Positions 45,937 through 56,196 of a stretch of 64,000 nt of DNA are shown here, piece by piece. The DNA is from Pseudoalteromonas shioyasakiensis (GTDB lineage: Bacteria > Pseudomonadota > Gammaproteobacteria > Enterobacterales > Alteromonadaceae): positions 1,260,001 through 1,324,000 of the forward strand of contig NZ_CP077770.1 of NCBI RefSeq assembly GCF_019134595.1. The letters run 5' to 3'. How positions within the stretch are numbered: the stretch's first letter is position 1; each line of letters starts with the position of its first letter. The notes under the pieces are model-generated. The model had not been told where the DNA came from, ran no database searches, and saw only the letters and a program-made list of their open reading frames with translations. The position numbers and the translations under genes are program-made.

Positions 45937-46776
45937 TTATTTACCGGGAAACTGGTGAATATGAACATCCCTTTGCGGGAATGGAATTGTGATATCAGCA
46001 GCGTCAAAGGCAATTTTAACCTTTTCATATAATCCAAAATACACTGGCCAGTAATTATCAGAGTCAACCCATGCCCAAACAAGCATGCCAATGTGGCTGT
46101 CACCATGCTGACTAACATGCACAACTGGCTTTTTAGCTTCTTGATCTTTTAGCACTAACTCATAGTCATTAAGTACACTCAAAAGTACCTCACGGGCTTT
46201 ATGAACATCATCGCCATAACTAATACCAAATTCAATATCAACACGGCGCGTTGGCTCAGCAAACTTATTCTTAACGCAGCCATTTGAGAGCGTGCCATTT
46301 GGGATAATGATTTTTTCATTATCGTAAGTGAGTAAAACAGTGACAAAAATTTGGATCTCAACAACTTTACCCATGTAGCCTTGCGCTTCGATTACATCGC
46401 CAACTTTAAAAGGCTTAAAGAATAGAATAAGCACGCCACCTGCAAAGTTAGCAAGGCTACCTTGTAGTGCCATGCCCACCGCAAGGCCTGCAGCACCTAG
46501 CATTGCGATAAACGACGTGGTTTCTATGCCAATCATAGAAGCAACAGATATCAGCAACAGTACTTTTAAAATGACCGAGATAAAGGAAACTAAAAAGTGC
46601 GTAAGACCAACTTCGAAGTTGACTTTATTCATTGATTTTTCGGCCATATTGGCAATTCTACCAATTAACCACCAACCTATAATTAAAACCAGTATTGCTA
46701 GAATAAACTTTGGCCCGTAAAGCATCAGCAATTCGATAGCTTGGTTATAGATTTTCTCGATTGATATTTCGTCCAT
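45937..46776 (-). CDS. mscS: Small-conductance mechanosensitive channel MscS
   Basis: MscS opens under membrane tension on hypo-osmotic shock. The 279 residues match E. coli (286). There are three membrane helices, with the pore-lining Gly/Ala-rich TM3 (AAGLAVGMALQGSLANFAGG), then the beta domain (FKVGDVIEA, NEKIIIPNGTLSNG) and a C-terminal alpha/beta domain. The start ATG 46776 is preceded by AAAGGGAAAG. It is a monocistronic gene convergent with the nuclease gene. Confidence 0.94.
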   Translation of the reverse strand: MDEISIEKIYNQAIELLMLYGPKFILAILVLIIGWWLIGRIANMAEKSMNKVNFEVGLTHFLVSFISVILKVLLLISVASMIGIETTSFIAMLGAAGLAVGMALQGSLANFAGGVLILFFKPFKVGDVIEAQGYMGKVVEIQIFVTVLLTYDNEKIIIPNGTLSNGCVKNKFAEPTRRVDIEFGISYGDDVHKAREVLLSVLNDYELVLKDQEAKKPVVHVSQHGDSHIGMLVWAWVDSDNYWPVYFGLYEKVKIAFDAADITIPFPQRDVHIHQFPGK

Positions 46777-46894
46777 TACTTTCCCTTTTATATCAATATA
46801 TGCAAAAGAAAATAATAGTAGAGGAATTCGTGTTTGTTGTGTGGGATAGCTAATAAAATGTGAATATTCAGAGGTAATTCAGCTATAAGTAACA

Positions 46895-46921
46895 AAAAAG
46901 GAGTAGTAAGCTACTCCTTTT
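46895..46921 (-). terminator. Terminator after the CorB-type gene
   Basis: A stem AAAAGGAGTAG / CTACTCCTTTT with TAAG loop; on the minus strand it ends in a T run. It lies 20 bases beyond the gene end. Confidence 0.87.
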
Positions 46922-46940
46922 GTTTGGGTCAAGTCGAAAG

Positions 46941-48209
46941 TTATTCTGTACGTTTACTTGGAATAACTTTAACTAACTTAACCATATTTTCTTTTATCTC
47001 GATAACTTCAATAGGGTAGCCGGCAATACGCAAACTAAGGTTTGAGTCTGGGATATCCTCTAAGTATTCAACAATTAAACCACTTAGCGTTTTCGGTCCA
47101 TCAATCGGGAGCTCCCAACCCATTTCTTTATTTAAATCGCGGATATTGGCACCGCCATCAACAAGTACTGAGCCATCATCTTGCTCTGTTACTTCTTCAC
47201 TCGGTGTACGCGTTTGCGTTGTAGTGAAATCACCCACTACTTCTTCAAGAATATCTTCAAGCGTTACTAGACCTTGAATATCACCATACTCATCAACGAC
47301 TAAGCCAATACGCTCTTTTGATTGCTGGAACTTAAGTAGCTGTGTGTTTAGCGATGTGCCTTCAGGAATAAAGTATATTTCACGTACCGCACGCAATAGT
47401 GATGGTTTATCAAACTGCTCTTTAGTTAATAAGCGAAGTGCATCACGTGAGTGAATAAAGCCAACAGCATCATCAATTTGGTCACGATACAACAGTACGC
47501 GAGTATGCTGTGCATGGGTAAGCTGGCGGCTGATAAGCTTCCAATCGTCATTGATATCAATAGCAACAATTTCGTTACGTGGGATCATGATATCTTCAAC
47601 AGTGACTTGTTCTAAATCTAAAATTGAAGTCAGCATGCTTTGGTGGCGAGCAGGTAACAGCGCACCTGATTCGTTTACCACAGTTTTTAATTCTTCTTTA
47701 CTTAAGCTGTGCTCTTCAATTTGTGCAGTGGTAATACCAAACAAGCGCAACATGCCGTTGGTCATCCAGTTTACGACAAGTACAAACGGGAAAAGTATTT
47801 TCAAAAGGCCTTTAAGCACAATTGAGCTTGGGAAGGCGACCTTCTCAGGGTAAAGCGCAGCAAGTGTTTTTGGTGTTACTTCGGCAAAGATTAAAACAAC
47901 CAGTGTTAGCGCACCGGTTGCAATAGCGATACCGAGATCACCATACAAGCGAATACCAATGATCGTTGCAACCTGTGCTGCAGCGATATTGACAAGGTTA
48001 TTACCAATTAAGATCAGACCAATGAGTCTGTCAGGGCGACTTAATAGTTTGCTGACGCGCTTCGCTGCACGATGATCTTCTTTAGCAAGATGACGCAGGC
48101 GAATACGGTTGATTGACATAATTCCAGTTTCAGAACCAGAAAAATAAGCAGAAATAAGTATCAATAATCCCAATATAATAAACAGGGTACTAGTCGATAT
48201 GTCGTCCAA
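46941..48209 (-). CDS. CNNM/CorB-type (YfjD family) transporter with CBS domains
   Basis: The 422-residue protein has a CNNM transmembrane domain (about residues 1-190, with the re-entrant motifs YFSGSETGIMSINR and IFAEVTPKTLAALYPE). A CBS pair follows (about 200-335, EDIMIPRNEIVAIDIND and GLVVDEYGDIQGLVTLEDILEE), then a C-terminal CorC/HlyC domain. Members are linked to magnesium or cobalt efflux. The start is TTG 48209, with AAGGA seven bases upstream; no ATG serves better. In enterobacteria this gene also neighbours ypjD and ffh. Confidence 0.9.
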   Translation of the reverse strand: MDDISTSTLFIILGLLILISAYFSGSETGIMSINRIRLRHLAKEDHRAAKRVSKLLSRPDRLIGLILIGNNLVNIAAAQVATIIGIRLYGDLGIAIATGALTLVVLIFAEVTPKTLAALYPEKVAFPSSIVLKGLLKILFPFVLVVNWMTNGMLRLFGITTAQIEEHSLSKEELKTVVNESGALLPARHQSMLTSILDLEQVTVEDIMIPRNEIVAIDINDDWKLISRQLTHAQHTRVLLYRDQIDDAVGFIHSRDALRLLTKEQFDKPSLLRAVREIYFIPEGTSLNTQLLKFQQSKERIGLVVDEYGDIQGLVTLEDILEEVVGDFTTTQTRTPSEEVTEQDDGSVLVDGGANIRDLNKEMGWELPIDGPKTLSGLIVEYLEDIPDSNLSLRIAGYPIEVIEIKENMVKLVKVIPSKRTE

Positions 48210-48270
48210 GGATGGATCCTTTTTTTATAAATCAGTGCATATTAAGCTAGAGTCAGCTTGCTGAGTCAAG

Positions 48271-49074
48271 TTAAAACTTATTTAGAACCACTTCTTGGAT
48301 GAAACGGCTGCCAAAATAAGCAAGTGACAAGATAAAAGCGGCTATCATGATCGAAAACACCACAGGCTTACCACGCCAGCCTTGACGTAAATGACCTACA
48401 GTGACTACGGTGAAAATTAGCCAAGCAATTAATGATAAGACCGTTTTGTGGATAAACTCACTGGCAAACATTCCCTCTAAGAAGATGAACCCAGAAAGGA
48501 GAGCAAAAGTCAGTAAGATAGTACCCAGCGTGAGTAATTGATATAGCTGACGCTCAACCACCATTAAAGGCGGGAGGTGGCTGTGAACAATTGCCAAGTC
48601 TTTGCGTTTTAGGCGTTTATCAATAAAGTAGAACTGTACTGCATAGAGTGTTGAGATTATCAAAACACAATAGGCTAGCAGTGATAACGATATGTGAGTA
48701 ACTAAACCAAGCTCAACATCAATTGACTGTAAAATCACATGATGCGGTATAAATAAGCTGGCAAGGGTCAGTAAGGCTGCAAAACCGTAAACAACTGGTA
48801 ACAATAAAGTTGCGGGGAATTTGAGAGACACAGCTGTCACCGACACCACAATGACCCAACAGGTTAATAATGCAACGTTGACGATACTTAAATCTTGACC
48901 GTCAGCACGAAAAACTGAATTAACCAGTAACAGCATATGAGCAAGGATAGCCACAGTGCTAAGAATGACTGTGAGTTTTTGGCTTGGACCTTGTTTGTGA
49001 AAAAGGCGTGATAGCACATGTGACGTTGCTAACACATAAAACAAACTAGCAATAATAGTTAAACTAATAATCAT
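48271..49074 (-). CDS. YpjD/CcsA-like inner membrane protein
   Basis: From ATG 49074 this is a 267-residue, eight-helix membrane protein of the CcsA/HemX group (E. coli YpjD, 263 residues). The conserved His residues of the group appear in VTHISLSLLAY and in EFIHKTVLSLIAW. The role in cytochrome c assembly is inferred from the family, and YpjD itself is poorly characterised. A longer frame to 49176 adds 34 residues that do not fit the family start. It is divergent from ffh and upstream of the CorB-type gene, a conserved gammaproteobacterial order. Confidence 0.86.
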   Translation of the reverse strand: MIISLTIIASLFYVLATSHVLSRLFHKQGPSQKLTVILSTVAILAHMLLLVNSVFRADGQDLSIVNVALLTCWVIVVSVTAVSLKFPATLLLPVVYGFAALLTLASLFIPHHVILQSIDVELGLVTHISLSLLAYCVLIISTLYAVQFYFIDKRLKRKDLAIVHSHLPPLMVVERQLYQLLTLGTILLTFALLSGFIFLEGMFASEFIHKTVLSLIAWLIFTVVTVGHLRQGWRGKPVVFSIMIAAFILSLAYFGSRFIQEVVLNKF

Positions 49075-49317
49075 CGTGTTTTGGCCACTTAATTTATATC
49101 GATAAATCCTTGTCTCTTTGATGCCATTGTATTTTATAGCAAGGCAAAAGCATAGAGTTTGTAAAAAGAAACTCAAACTGCATACTTGAACACTGTATTG
49201 TCGACCACCATTTACGGTATACTACTAGGAATTAAATTTTAATATTGCCTGTATTGTCGCCAAACTTGTTTGATTTATGTACATTGCAGGTGCAACACGT
49301 TTTATCGGAACCTTTAC

Positions 49318-50694
49318 ATGTTTGAGAATCTCCAAGAACGCTTAGGTAAAACCTTAAAAAATATCAGTGGCCGCGGACGCCTAACTGAAGACAATATAAA
49401 AGATACATTACGCGAAGTCCGCATGGCATTTTTGGAAGCGGACGTTGCCTTACCTGTTGTTCGTGAATTCGTTAAGCAAGTTAAAGAACGCGCCGTAGGT
49501 GTTGAAGTAACAAAAAGCTTAAGCCCAGGCCAAGTCTTTATTAAGATTGTTCGCGAAGAACTTGAAAAAGCCATGGGTGAAGCTAACGAAGAGCTAAGCC
49601 TTAATGCACAGCCGCCAGCGGTCGTGATGATGGCGGGTTTACAAGGTGCTGGTAAAACGACCAGTGTTGGTAAACTAGCTAAATTCTTAAAAGAGCGTAA
49701 AAAGAAGTCTGTATTAGTTGTGAGTGCCGACGTTTATCGTCCGGCAGCAATCAAACAGCTTGAAACACTCGCTGATGAAGTGGATGTGGAGTTCTTCCCA
49801 AGTGACATTTCACAAAAGCCGGTTGATATTGCGAACAACGCGATTTCGCACGCGAAGAAGAAATTTATTGATGTGGTATTAGTTGATACCGCAGGTCGTT
49901 TACACGTCGATAACGACATGATGGACGAGATCAAAGCACTTCACAGTGCGATTAACCCAATCGAAACCTTATTCGTTGTTGATGCGATGACAGGTCAAGA
50001 TGCGGCAAACACTGCAAAAGCATTTGATGAAGCGCTTCCTTTAAGTGGTGTGATCTTAACTAAGACCGATGGTGATGCCCGTGGTGGTGCTGCATTATCG
50101 ATTCGTCATATTACCGGTAAGCCAATTAAGTTTATGGGTGTGGGTGAGCGCACTGATGCTCTTGAACCATTCCACCCTGACCGTATTGCTTCTCGTATCC
50201 TAGGTATGGGTGATGTACTTTCATTAATCGAAGAAGTCGAAATGAAAGTAGATAAAGAGAAAGCCGCTAAAGTTGCCGAGAAGGTATTTAAAGGCGATGG
50301 CTTCACATTAGATGACTTTGCTGAGCAACTTCGTCAGATGAAGAATATGGGCGGTATGATGTCGATGCTTGATAAGCTGCCAGGCATGCAAAACCTACCA
50401 GACGCTGTAAAAGGCCAGATGGGTGATAAAACTTTCGTACAAATGGAAGCTATCATCAACTCTATGACGCCAAAAGAGCGTGCTCGTCCTGAAATCATCA
50501 AAGGCTCGCGTAAAAAACGTATTGCTGCAGGTTCTGGCACTCAGGTGCAAGAAATCAATAAACTGCTTAAGCAATTTACGCAAATGCAGAAGATGATGAA
50601 GAAGATGAAAGGCAAAGGTGGCATGAAGAAAATGATGCGCGGCATGAAAGGCATGTTACCACCAGGTATGATGGGTGGCGGCCCTAAATTTTAA
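49318..50694 (+). CDS. ffh: Signal recognition particle protein Ffh
   Basis: Ffh binds 4.5S RNA and hydrophobic signal sequences and delivers ribosomes to FtsY. The 458 residues have an N domain, a GTPase G domain (GLQGAGKTTSVGKL, DVYRPAA, DTAGRLH, TKTDGDARGG) and a methionine-rich M domain (about 300-458, ending in Met/Lys/Gly repeats). The start ATG 49318 gives MFENLQERL, the conserved N-terminus; the longer frame from 49270 does not fit. The RNA partner is at 25263. A terminator follows. Confidence 0.97.
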   Translation: MFENLQERLGKTLKNISGRGRLTEDNIKDTLREVRMAFLEADVALPVVREFVKQVKERAVGVEVTKSLSPGQVFIKIVREELEKAMGEANEELSLNAQPPAVVMMAGLQGAGKTTSVGKLAKFLKERKKKSVLVVSADVYRPAAIKQLETLADEVDVEFFPSDISQKPVDIANNAISHAKKKFIDVVLVDTAGRLHVDNDMMDEIKALHSAINPIETLFVVDAMTGQDAANTAKAFDEALPLSGVILTKTDGDARGGAALSIRHITGKPIKFMGVGERTDALEPFHPDRIASRILGMGDVLSLIEEVEMKVDKEKAAKVAEKVFKGDGFTLDDFAEQLRQMKNMGGMMSMLDKLPGMQNLPDAVKGQMGDKTFVQMEAIINSMTPKERARPEIIKGSRKKRIAAGSGTQVQEINKLLKQFTQMQKMMKKMKGKGGMKKMMRGMKGMLPPGMMGGGPKF

Positions 50695-50716
50695 TAGTGC
50701 TGTTTATTAAGTGTAT

Positions 50717-50743
50717 AAAAAGGAGCATATAGCTCCTTTTTTT
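50717..50743 (+). terminator. Terminator after ffh
   Basis: AAAAAGGAGC / GCTCCTTTTT with a five-base loop and a T run, 22 bases after the ffh stop. Confidence 0.9.
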
Positions 50744-50838
50744 GTAGATAATTTATGCGTAGTTGTTAGCTGCATGTAAGATTTAAAGCCCAGATCAGTG
50801 TTTAATCAACTAAACTTACATTTTGCAGCAGTTCTTAC

Positions 50839-50866
50839 TTGCAATGTTGCAAAAAACTCGTACAAT
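50839..50866 (+). promoter_or_regulatory. Promoter of the rpsP-rimM-trmD-rplS operon
   Basis: TTGCAA (50839-50844) and TACAAT (50861-50866) have a 16-base spacer. Directly after comes a GC-rich TCCCCAG, typical of growth-rate-controlled promoters, which pairs with CTGGGGA at 50883-50889 as a seven-base dyad over the expected start site. Confidence 0.6.
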
Positions 50867-50934
50867 TCCCCAGCTTCCCGTACTGGGGAGTAAATCTTAT
50901 TAATGAAAACAGTCAATCTAATGTAGAGGACGGT

Positions 50935-51183
50935 ATGGTAACTATTCGTTTGCAACGTGGTGGCGCTAAAAAACGCCCTTTCTATCAAATTGTGGTTGCG
51001 GATAGCCGTTTCTCGCGTGACGGTCGCTTCATCGAGAAAGTAGGTTTCTTTAACCCAATCGCTTCTGGTCAGGAAGAAAAAGTACGTTTAGATTTATCTC
51101 GTGTTGATCACTGGGTAGGTCAAGGCGCATCTCTTTCAGATCGCGTAGCTAAGTTAGTTAAAGACGCTCGTAAAGCGGCTTAA
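50935..51183 (+). CDS. rpsP: 30S ribosomal protein S16
   Basis: S16 is an assembly protein of the small subunit. The 82 residues (E. coli 82) begin [21 protein letters not shown] and contain [19 protein letters not shown], both diagnostic. The start ATG 50935 has an AGAGGA site; the longer frame from 50839 covers the promoter and is rejected. It is the first gene of the rpsP-rimM-trmD-rplS operon. Confidence 0.98.
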   Translation: MVTIRLQRGGAKKRPFYQIVVADSRFSRDGRFIEKVGFFNPIASGQEEKVRLDLSRVDHWVGQGASLSDRVAKLVKDARKAA

Positions 51184-51200
51184 TAGGCGTAAGAGTAACC

Positions 51201-51734
51201 ATGAGTCAAGAGAACACCTCGTATATTACAGTAGGAAAGCTCGGTGCCCCGTATGGTATAAAGGGCTGGCTTAAGGTGCATTCATTTACTGATGATCCCG
51301 AAGGGATCTTCGATTTCAGCCCATGGTTGATAGGGCAACAAGGTAAATGGCAGACCTTAGAAGTGGTCGACTGGCGTCGCCACAACAAAGGCTTTATCGC
51401 TAAAGTTGCGCAAGTAAACGACCGAGACGAAGCAATGGCTTTAACCCATGCAGAAATCTCAGTAGATGCAGCGCAGCTACCAGAATTACCGCAAGGTGAA
51501 TTCTATTGGCGAGATCTGATCGGCATGTCTGTTATAACTGATAAAGGTTATAACTTAGGCACTGTTGATGACCTAATGGAGACAGGGTCAAATGACGTTT
51601 TGGTTGTGAAAGCAAACAAAAAAGATGCATTTGGCCAAGCAGAGCGTTTAATCCCTTTCTTAACAGATTCTGTTATTAAAGAAGTTAAACATGATGCAAG
51701 AGAAATTACCGTAGACTGGGACCCAGGGTTTTAA
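51201..51734 (+). CDS. rimM: Ribosome maturation factor RimM
   Basis: RimM binds S19 and helps mature the 30S head. The 177 residues have the N-terminal barrel ([23 protein letters not shown]) and the C-terminal PRC-barrel domain ([21 protein letters not shown], then [11 protein letters not shown]). The stop overlaps the trmD start by one base (TAATG). Confidence 0.96.
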   Translation: MSQENTSYITVGKLGAPYGIKGWLKVHSFTDDPEGIFDFSPWLIGQQGKWQTLEVVDWRRHNKGFIAKVAQVNDRDEAMALTHAEISVDAAQLPELPQGEFYWRDLIGMSVITDKGYNLGTVDDLMETGSNDVLVVKANKKDAFGQAERLIPFLTDSVIKEVKHDAREITVDWDPGF

Positions 51735-52501
51735 TGTCACAAACGAGTTCGCTATGGGTAGGGGTGATAAGCCTTTTCCCGGACATGTTTGATGCGATTA
51801 CCACCCAAGGGGTAACAGGTCGCGCAGTTAAAAATGGTCTAATCGACTTTAACTGTTGGAACCCACGTGACTATGCCACTGATAAGCATAGAACTGTGGA
51901 TGATCGTCCTTACGGGGGCGGTCCTGGCATGTTAATGATGGTTGAACCATTGCAACAAGCTATCCTTGACGCTAAAAAAGCGGCAGGTGATGGTGCAAAA
52001 GTAATTTATATGTCCCCGCAAGGGCGCAAATTAGATCAGCAAGGTGCAAGCGAGCTTGTACAATCAGAAAAGCTGATTTTAATTGCAGGTCGCTATGAAG
52101 GTATAGATGAGCGAATCATAGAATCATACGTTGACGAAGAATGGTCAATTGGTGATTTTATTTTAAGTGGTGGTGAGCTACCCGCGATGACGCTAATTGA
52201 TGCAGTAGCACGATTAGTACCAGGGGTGTTAGGTCATAATCAGTCAGCTGAGCAGGATTCATTTTCGAATGGCTTGCTTGATTGTCCTCACTATACACGG
52301 CCAGAGACATTGGATGATAAACAGGTGCCTGCTGTATTACTCAGCGGAAACCACCAAGAAATCGCTAAGTGGCGCACAAAGCAATCACTTGGTAGAACTT
52401 GGCTTCGTCGTCCTGACTTGTTGCATAACCTAGCTCTGACTGAGGAGCAAGCGGCACTCCTTGCTGAATTTCAGCAAGAGTACCAACAAGCTTGTGGCTA
52501 G
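51734..52501 (+). CDS. trmD: tRNA (guanine-37-N1)-methyltransferase
   Basis: TrmD methylates G37 of tRNAs reading CNN codons and prevents +1 frameshifts. The 255 residues (E. coli 255) carry the trefoil-knot SAM site: [23 protein letters not shown] and [16 protein letters not shown]. It is the third gene of the operon and is coupled to rimM. Confidence 0.98.
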   Translation: MSQTSSLWVGVISLFPDMFDAITTQGVTGRAVKNGLIDFNCWNPRDYATDKHRTVDDRPYGGGPGMLMMVEPLQQAILDAKKAAGDGAKVIYMSPQGRKLDQQGASELVQSEKLILIAGRYEGIDERIIESYVDEEWSIGDFILSGGELPAMTLIDAVARLVPGVLGHNQSAEQDSFSNGLLDCPHYTRPETLDDKQVPAVLLSGNHQEIAKWRTKQSLGRTWLRRPDLLHNLALTEEQAALLAEFQQEYQQACG

Positions 52502-52534
52502 AAGACAGTTACACCTAGGAAAGTGAGAAATATA

Positions 52535-52894
52535 ATGGCAAAAGTAAACCAAAATATTATTAAAGCGCTTGAAGAAGAGCAGCTTAAAACAGACGTACCA
52601 GCATTCGGCGCTGGTGATACAGTAGTTGTACAGGTACGTGTAAAAGAAGGTAACAAAGAGCGTCTACAGGCCTTTGAAGGTGTTGTAATCGCTAAGCGTA
52701 ATCGTGGTCTTCACTCAGCATTCACAGTTCGTAAAATCTCGAGCGGTGAAGGTGTTGAGCGTGTATTCCAAACGCACAGCCCTCTTATCGATAGTATCTC
52801 AGTTAAACGTCGCGGTGCAGTTCGCCGTGCGAAACTTTACTATCTACGTGAGCGTTCTGGTAAATCTGCACGTATTAGAGAAAAACTTAACTAA
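52535..52894 (+). CDS. rplS: 50S ribosomal protein L19
   Basis: L19 lies at the subunit interface. The 119 residues have the hallmarks [34 protein letters not shown] and [21 protein letters not shown]. The start ATG 52535 follows AGGAAAGTGAG; an ATG four codons earlier lies within that ribosome site region and is unlikely. A strong terminator ends the operon. Confidence 0.97.
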   Translation: MAKVNQNIIKALEEEQLKTDVPAFGAGDTVVVQVRVKEGNKERLQAFEGVVIAKRNRGLHSAFTVRKISSGEGVERVFQTHSPLIDSISVKRRGAVRRAKLYYLRERSGKSARIREKLN

Positions 52895-52919
52895 TACGCG
52901 CTGTTTTACAACGCAAAAT

Positions 52920-52954
52920 AAAACGGGTTGCAGCCTTAGGTTGCAACCCGTTTT
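52920..52954 (+). terminator. Terminator of the rpsP operon
   Basis: A perfect 13-base stem AAAACGGGTTGCA / TGCAACCCGTTTT with a nine-base loop, followed by GGTTTTT. Confidence 0.92.
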
Positions 52955-53087
52955 GGTTTTTATACCACAAAAAAATTTTCCTTCCCTGAGAAATACCGAA
53001 ATACTCCCTTCTAAATTATCTGTTATCCCTTTATAAGCTATGCTACATGCATGTTAGGGCTTTGTGCTTTGGCTGTTATCCTGTTAC

Positions 53088-53134
53088 TATAATTTGTATT
53101 AAAAGCTTTACTTTTTTGTATATAAATATTTACG
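53088..53134 (+). promoter_or_regulatory. tyrA promoter -10 and candidate TyrR box
   Basis: A consensus -10 TATAAT is at 53088-53093. At 53117-53134 the sequence TGTATATAAATATTTACG resembles the TyrR box TGTAAA-N6-TTTACA. It has one mismatch in each arm and keeps the invariant G-N14-C. It lies 26 bases before the tyrA start, where binding would repress. Confidence 0.5.
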
Positions 53135-53159
53135 TTTTTAGGGTTTGAGGTGTAGTAAC

Positions 53160-54293
53160 GTGGTAACAGTGAATGATCTAGCTGATTTAAGAGCAGGAAT
53201 AGATGAATGTGATGCGCAATTGGTAGCATTACTGGCAAAGCGTAATGGGATTACAGAAAAAATAGGCGCAATTAAGCAACAAATCGGTGCACCATTACAT
53301 GCCCCAGATCGCGAGGCTGACTTACTCGCGGCACGTCGTCAAGAAGCAATCGCACAAGGGGTTAACCCTGAATTAGTTGAGGACATCTTGCGACGTATGA
53401 TGCGTGAAGCCTATCAGAATCAGCAAGGTAGCCTTGCTTGCGTTGCGCCTCAGTTATCACCCATTGTTATTGTGGGTGGTGAAGGTGCAATGGGCCAGCT
53501 CTTTGCACAACAGTTTACTCGTTCAGGTTATGAAGTTCGTATTTTAGATAAAGCACAGCAAGCACAAAGTGAAGCGATATTAAAAGGGGCAAAATTGGTT
53601 CTGGTCAGTGTGCCAATTAATGCCCTTGAACAAGTCGTCGCAGCGCTACCGACACTTGATGATGACTGTTTGCTGGTTGATATTACCTCTGTTAAGCAAA
53701 AACCTTTAAAAGCACTTATGGCGGCTCATAGCGGCCCGGTAGTTGGCTTACACCCCATGTTTGGTCCAGATATTTCGCACTGGGTAAAACAAACGGTTGT
53801 GGTGTGTGAAGGTCGAGATCATGAAGTCGCTAAAGGGTTAATGGCACAACTACAAGTTTGGGGCTGCCAAGTAGTTGAAATGGATGCTAAAAAGCACGAT
53901 GAAGCAATGCAGATCATTCAGGTTATGCGCCACTTAACCACCTTTGTATATGGCCAGTTTCTTGCCAAGCAAAGCCATACACTCGCAGAGCTTCGCAGCT
54001 GCTCATCACCCATTTATCAATTAGAGTTAATGATGGTAGGGCGCTTATTTGCCCAATCGCCAGAGCTTTACTCTGACATCATGTTAGCGCAATTCGACGA
54101 TGTAGAAGCACTGCTTGCCAACTACCAAGATACTTTTGCAGACACGCTCGAAAAGCTAAAAGCTGGGGATAAAGCATCATTGATTGCCGCATTTGCTGAT
54201 GCGAAAGAGTACTTCTCTGATGCGACAGCGCATTTCTTAACGCAAAGTCGCAGCTTACTCAATAAAGCAAACGACGCGAAAGTACTTGATTAA
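53160..54293 (+). CDS. tyrA: Chorismate mutase / prephenate dehydrogenase (T-protein)
   Basis: TyrA converts chorismate to prephenate and then to 4-hydroxyphenylpyruvate for tyrosine synthesis. The 377 residues (E. coli 373) join an AroQ chorismate mutase domain (LADLRAGIDECDAQLVALLAKR, residues ~1-90) to a TyrA dehydrogenase with NAD site IVIVGGEGAMGQLFA and VVGLHPMFGPD with the catalytic-region His. The start GTG 53160 has GAGG nine bases upstream; TTG 53145 would overlap that site. It shares a terminator with nhaB. Confidence 0.95.
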   Translation: MVTVNDLADLRAGIDECDAQLVALLAKRNGITEKIGAIKQQIGAPLHAPDREADLLAARRQEAIAQGVNPELVEDILRRMMREAYQNQQGSLACVAPQLSPIVIVGGEGAMGQLFAQQFTRSGYEVRILDKAQQAQSEAILKGAKLVLVSVPINALEQVVAALPTLDDDCLLVDITSVKQKPLKALMAAHSGPVVGLHPMFGPDISHWVKQTVVVCEGRDHEVAKGLMAQLQVWGCQVVEMDAKKHDEAMQIIQVMRHLTTFVYGQFLAKQSHTLAELRSCSSPIYQLELMMVGRLFAQSPELYSDIMLAQFDDVEALLANYQDTFADTLEKLKAGDKASLIAAFADAKEYFSDATAHFLTQSRSLLNKANDAKVLD

Positions 54294-54324
54294 ACGGCTC
54301 TTATCTAGAAAAAAGAGCTCTATC

Positions 54325-54351
54325 AAAAAGCCCGCATCAAGCGGGCTTTTT
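54325..54351. terminator. Bidirectional terminator between tyrA and nhaB
   Basis: AAAAAGCCCGC / GCGGGCTTTTT with loop ATCAA, symmetric, between two convergent genes. Confidence 0.92.
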
Positions 54352-54382
54352 AGTTTCAAATGTATTGCTTTAAATAATCGTT

Positions 54383-55963
54383 CTAATGACCACCTAATGA
54401 GCCAGGTAACGCACCGCTGTGGTGATTGATTAAGCCCCATTGATACAGTAAGTCAGTCATATCTGAAAGGCTGAATAAGGTCATGCTCAAGCCAACAATC
54501 GTCAGCACTATGGTATAAGGTAGCGCCATGTATACCATGCGTCCATAAGATAGTCGTAACACAGGGGCTAATGTTGATGTAAGCAAGAATAAGAAGGCAG
54601 CTTGTCCATTAGGAGTCGCAACACTTGGTAAATTAGTACCTGTGTTAATTGCCACAGCTAATAAATCAAACTGGTCACGGGTAATTTGACCTGCCTGTAA
54701 TGCAGCAGCCACTTCATTGATATACACAGTACCCACGAAAACGTTATCGCTGACCATCGAAAGAATACCGTTGGCAATAAAGAACATCACCAGTTGCAGT
54801 TGACCTTCAAAGGTAAGTACCCATGCGATCACAGGTGTAAATAAATGCTGGTCGATAATAACTGCAACAATTGAGAAGAATACGCAAAGTAATGCTGTGA
54901 ATGGTAGGGCTTCTTCAAATGCTTTACCTAATTGGTGCTCTTCAATAATACCGGCACTGGCTGTGGCAAAAATAATTACAGACAAACCAATTAAACCAAC
55001 TGTGGCTAAGTGAAGGGCTAAGCCTATGATCAACCAAACAGCAATGAAAGCTTGAATAGTTAAGTTCACTTTGTCGCGTGTGGTGCGTTTTTTCTCTAGC
55101 TTTTTAGCATGATCCGATAAAATTGTGTGGATGGGGGCTGGGAGTTTTGCGCCGTAACCAAAGGCTTTGGTTTTTTCGAGTAAGAAGGTAGTGGCAATAC
55201 CTGCAATCATAACGGGTAAAGTAATAGGCAACATTCGGAAGAAAAATTCGCCAAATAACCAGCCTGCACGCTCAGCAATGATCAAGTTCTGTGGCTCGCC
55301 TACCATAGTACATACACCGCCTAAGGCAGTACCAATTGATGCATGCATTAACAAGTTACGAAGAAAAGCACGAAACTCTTCAAGCTCTTGACGGTTTACA
55401 GGGCGAACTTGGTTATCGTCATTAATATCATGCTCGCTGCTAGAGTCTTTTCCTGATGCCACCTTGTGGTAAATACTGTAAAAGCCCATCGCGACAGCAA
55501 TAACAACGGCCATCACCGTTAACGCATCTAAGAAAGCAGATAAAAAAGCCGCAGCAATCGTGAACGACAGCGACAATACGGTTTTACTTCGCACCGAAAC
55601 AACCAGCTTTGTGAAGATATACAAAAGCAAGTCTTTCATAAAATAGATGCCGGCAACCATAAAGATAAGTAACAGGATCACATCGATATTCTGAACTATT
55701 TCATGTTCAACTTGGCCGGCGGTTGTCATGCCGATAAATAAGGCCTCAATTGCTAATAAGCCTCCCGGTTGTAGCGGGTAACATTTAAGTGCCATGGCGA
55801 GTGTAAAAATAAACTCTAGCACTAATACCCATCCTGCCAGATAAGGGTTAAGTTGAAATAACACCGGGTTGATTAGTAAAAACGCAATAATGGTGTATTT
55901 ATACCACTGTGGCGAAGTCCCCAAAAAATTTTTAAATATTGCTGGTAAAACGCGCTGCTGCAT
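54383..55963 (-). CDS. nhaB: Na+/H+ antiporter NhaB
   Basis: NhaB exports sodium in exchange for protons, important in a marine organism. The 526 residues (E. coli 513) begin in the family manner ([24 protein letters not shown]). They have about 12 membrane helices, with [23 protein letters not shown] and the re-entrant [20 protein letters not shown] as hallmarks. It is divergent from fadR, the same order as in E. coli. Confidence 0.95.
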   Translation of the reverse strand: MQQRVLPAIFKNFLGTSPQWYKYTIIAFLLINPVLFQLNPYLAGWVLVLEFIFTLAMALKCYPLQPGGLLAIEALFIGMTTAGQVEHEIVQNIDVILLLIFMVAGIYFMKDLLLYIFTKLVVSVRSKTVLSLSFTIAAAFLSAFLDALTVMAVVIAVAMGFYSIYHKVASGKDSSSEHDINDDNQVRPVNRQELEEFRAFLRNLLMHASIGTALGGVCTMVGEPQNLIIAERAGWLFGEFFFRMLPITLPVMIAGIATTFLLEKTKAFGYGAKLPAPIHTILSDHAKKLEKKRTTRDKVNLTIQAFIAVWLIIGLALHLATVGLIGLSVIIFATASAGIIEEHQLGKAFEEALPFTALLCVFFSIVAVIIDQHLFTPVIAWVLTFEGQLQLVMFFIANGILSMVSDNVFVGTVYINEVAAALQAGQITRDQFDLLAVAINTGTNLPSVATPNGQAAFLFLLTSTLAPVLRLSYGRMVYMALPYTIVLTIVGLSMTLFSLSDMTDLLYQWGLINHHSGALPGSLGGH

Positions 55964-56196
55964 GGCCGTACCTTTTAATAGTGCTGGTTGTTATTGTTAA
56001 TAATTAGAAATTCAGTATATCGAAAGTATTGTTATTTGGCGTACTTTTAATCCAAAAGGTCATTTATTTAACTAGATCTTGTAGATTTTTATGCACTGCG
56101 GAGTTAGTTTACTTGTTAGTTGCTGATCATCTGGTACAATCAGTGAGTTGAACACCAAATGCGGTAAAAGTAGTTGCTAACTCAAGTGGAAATTGG

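Noticed and set aside
56129..56145. ATCTGGTACAATCAGTG between nhaB and fadR as a FadR operator
   Set aside because: Only the left half (CTGGT) matches well; the right half departs from the FadR consensus at several positions.
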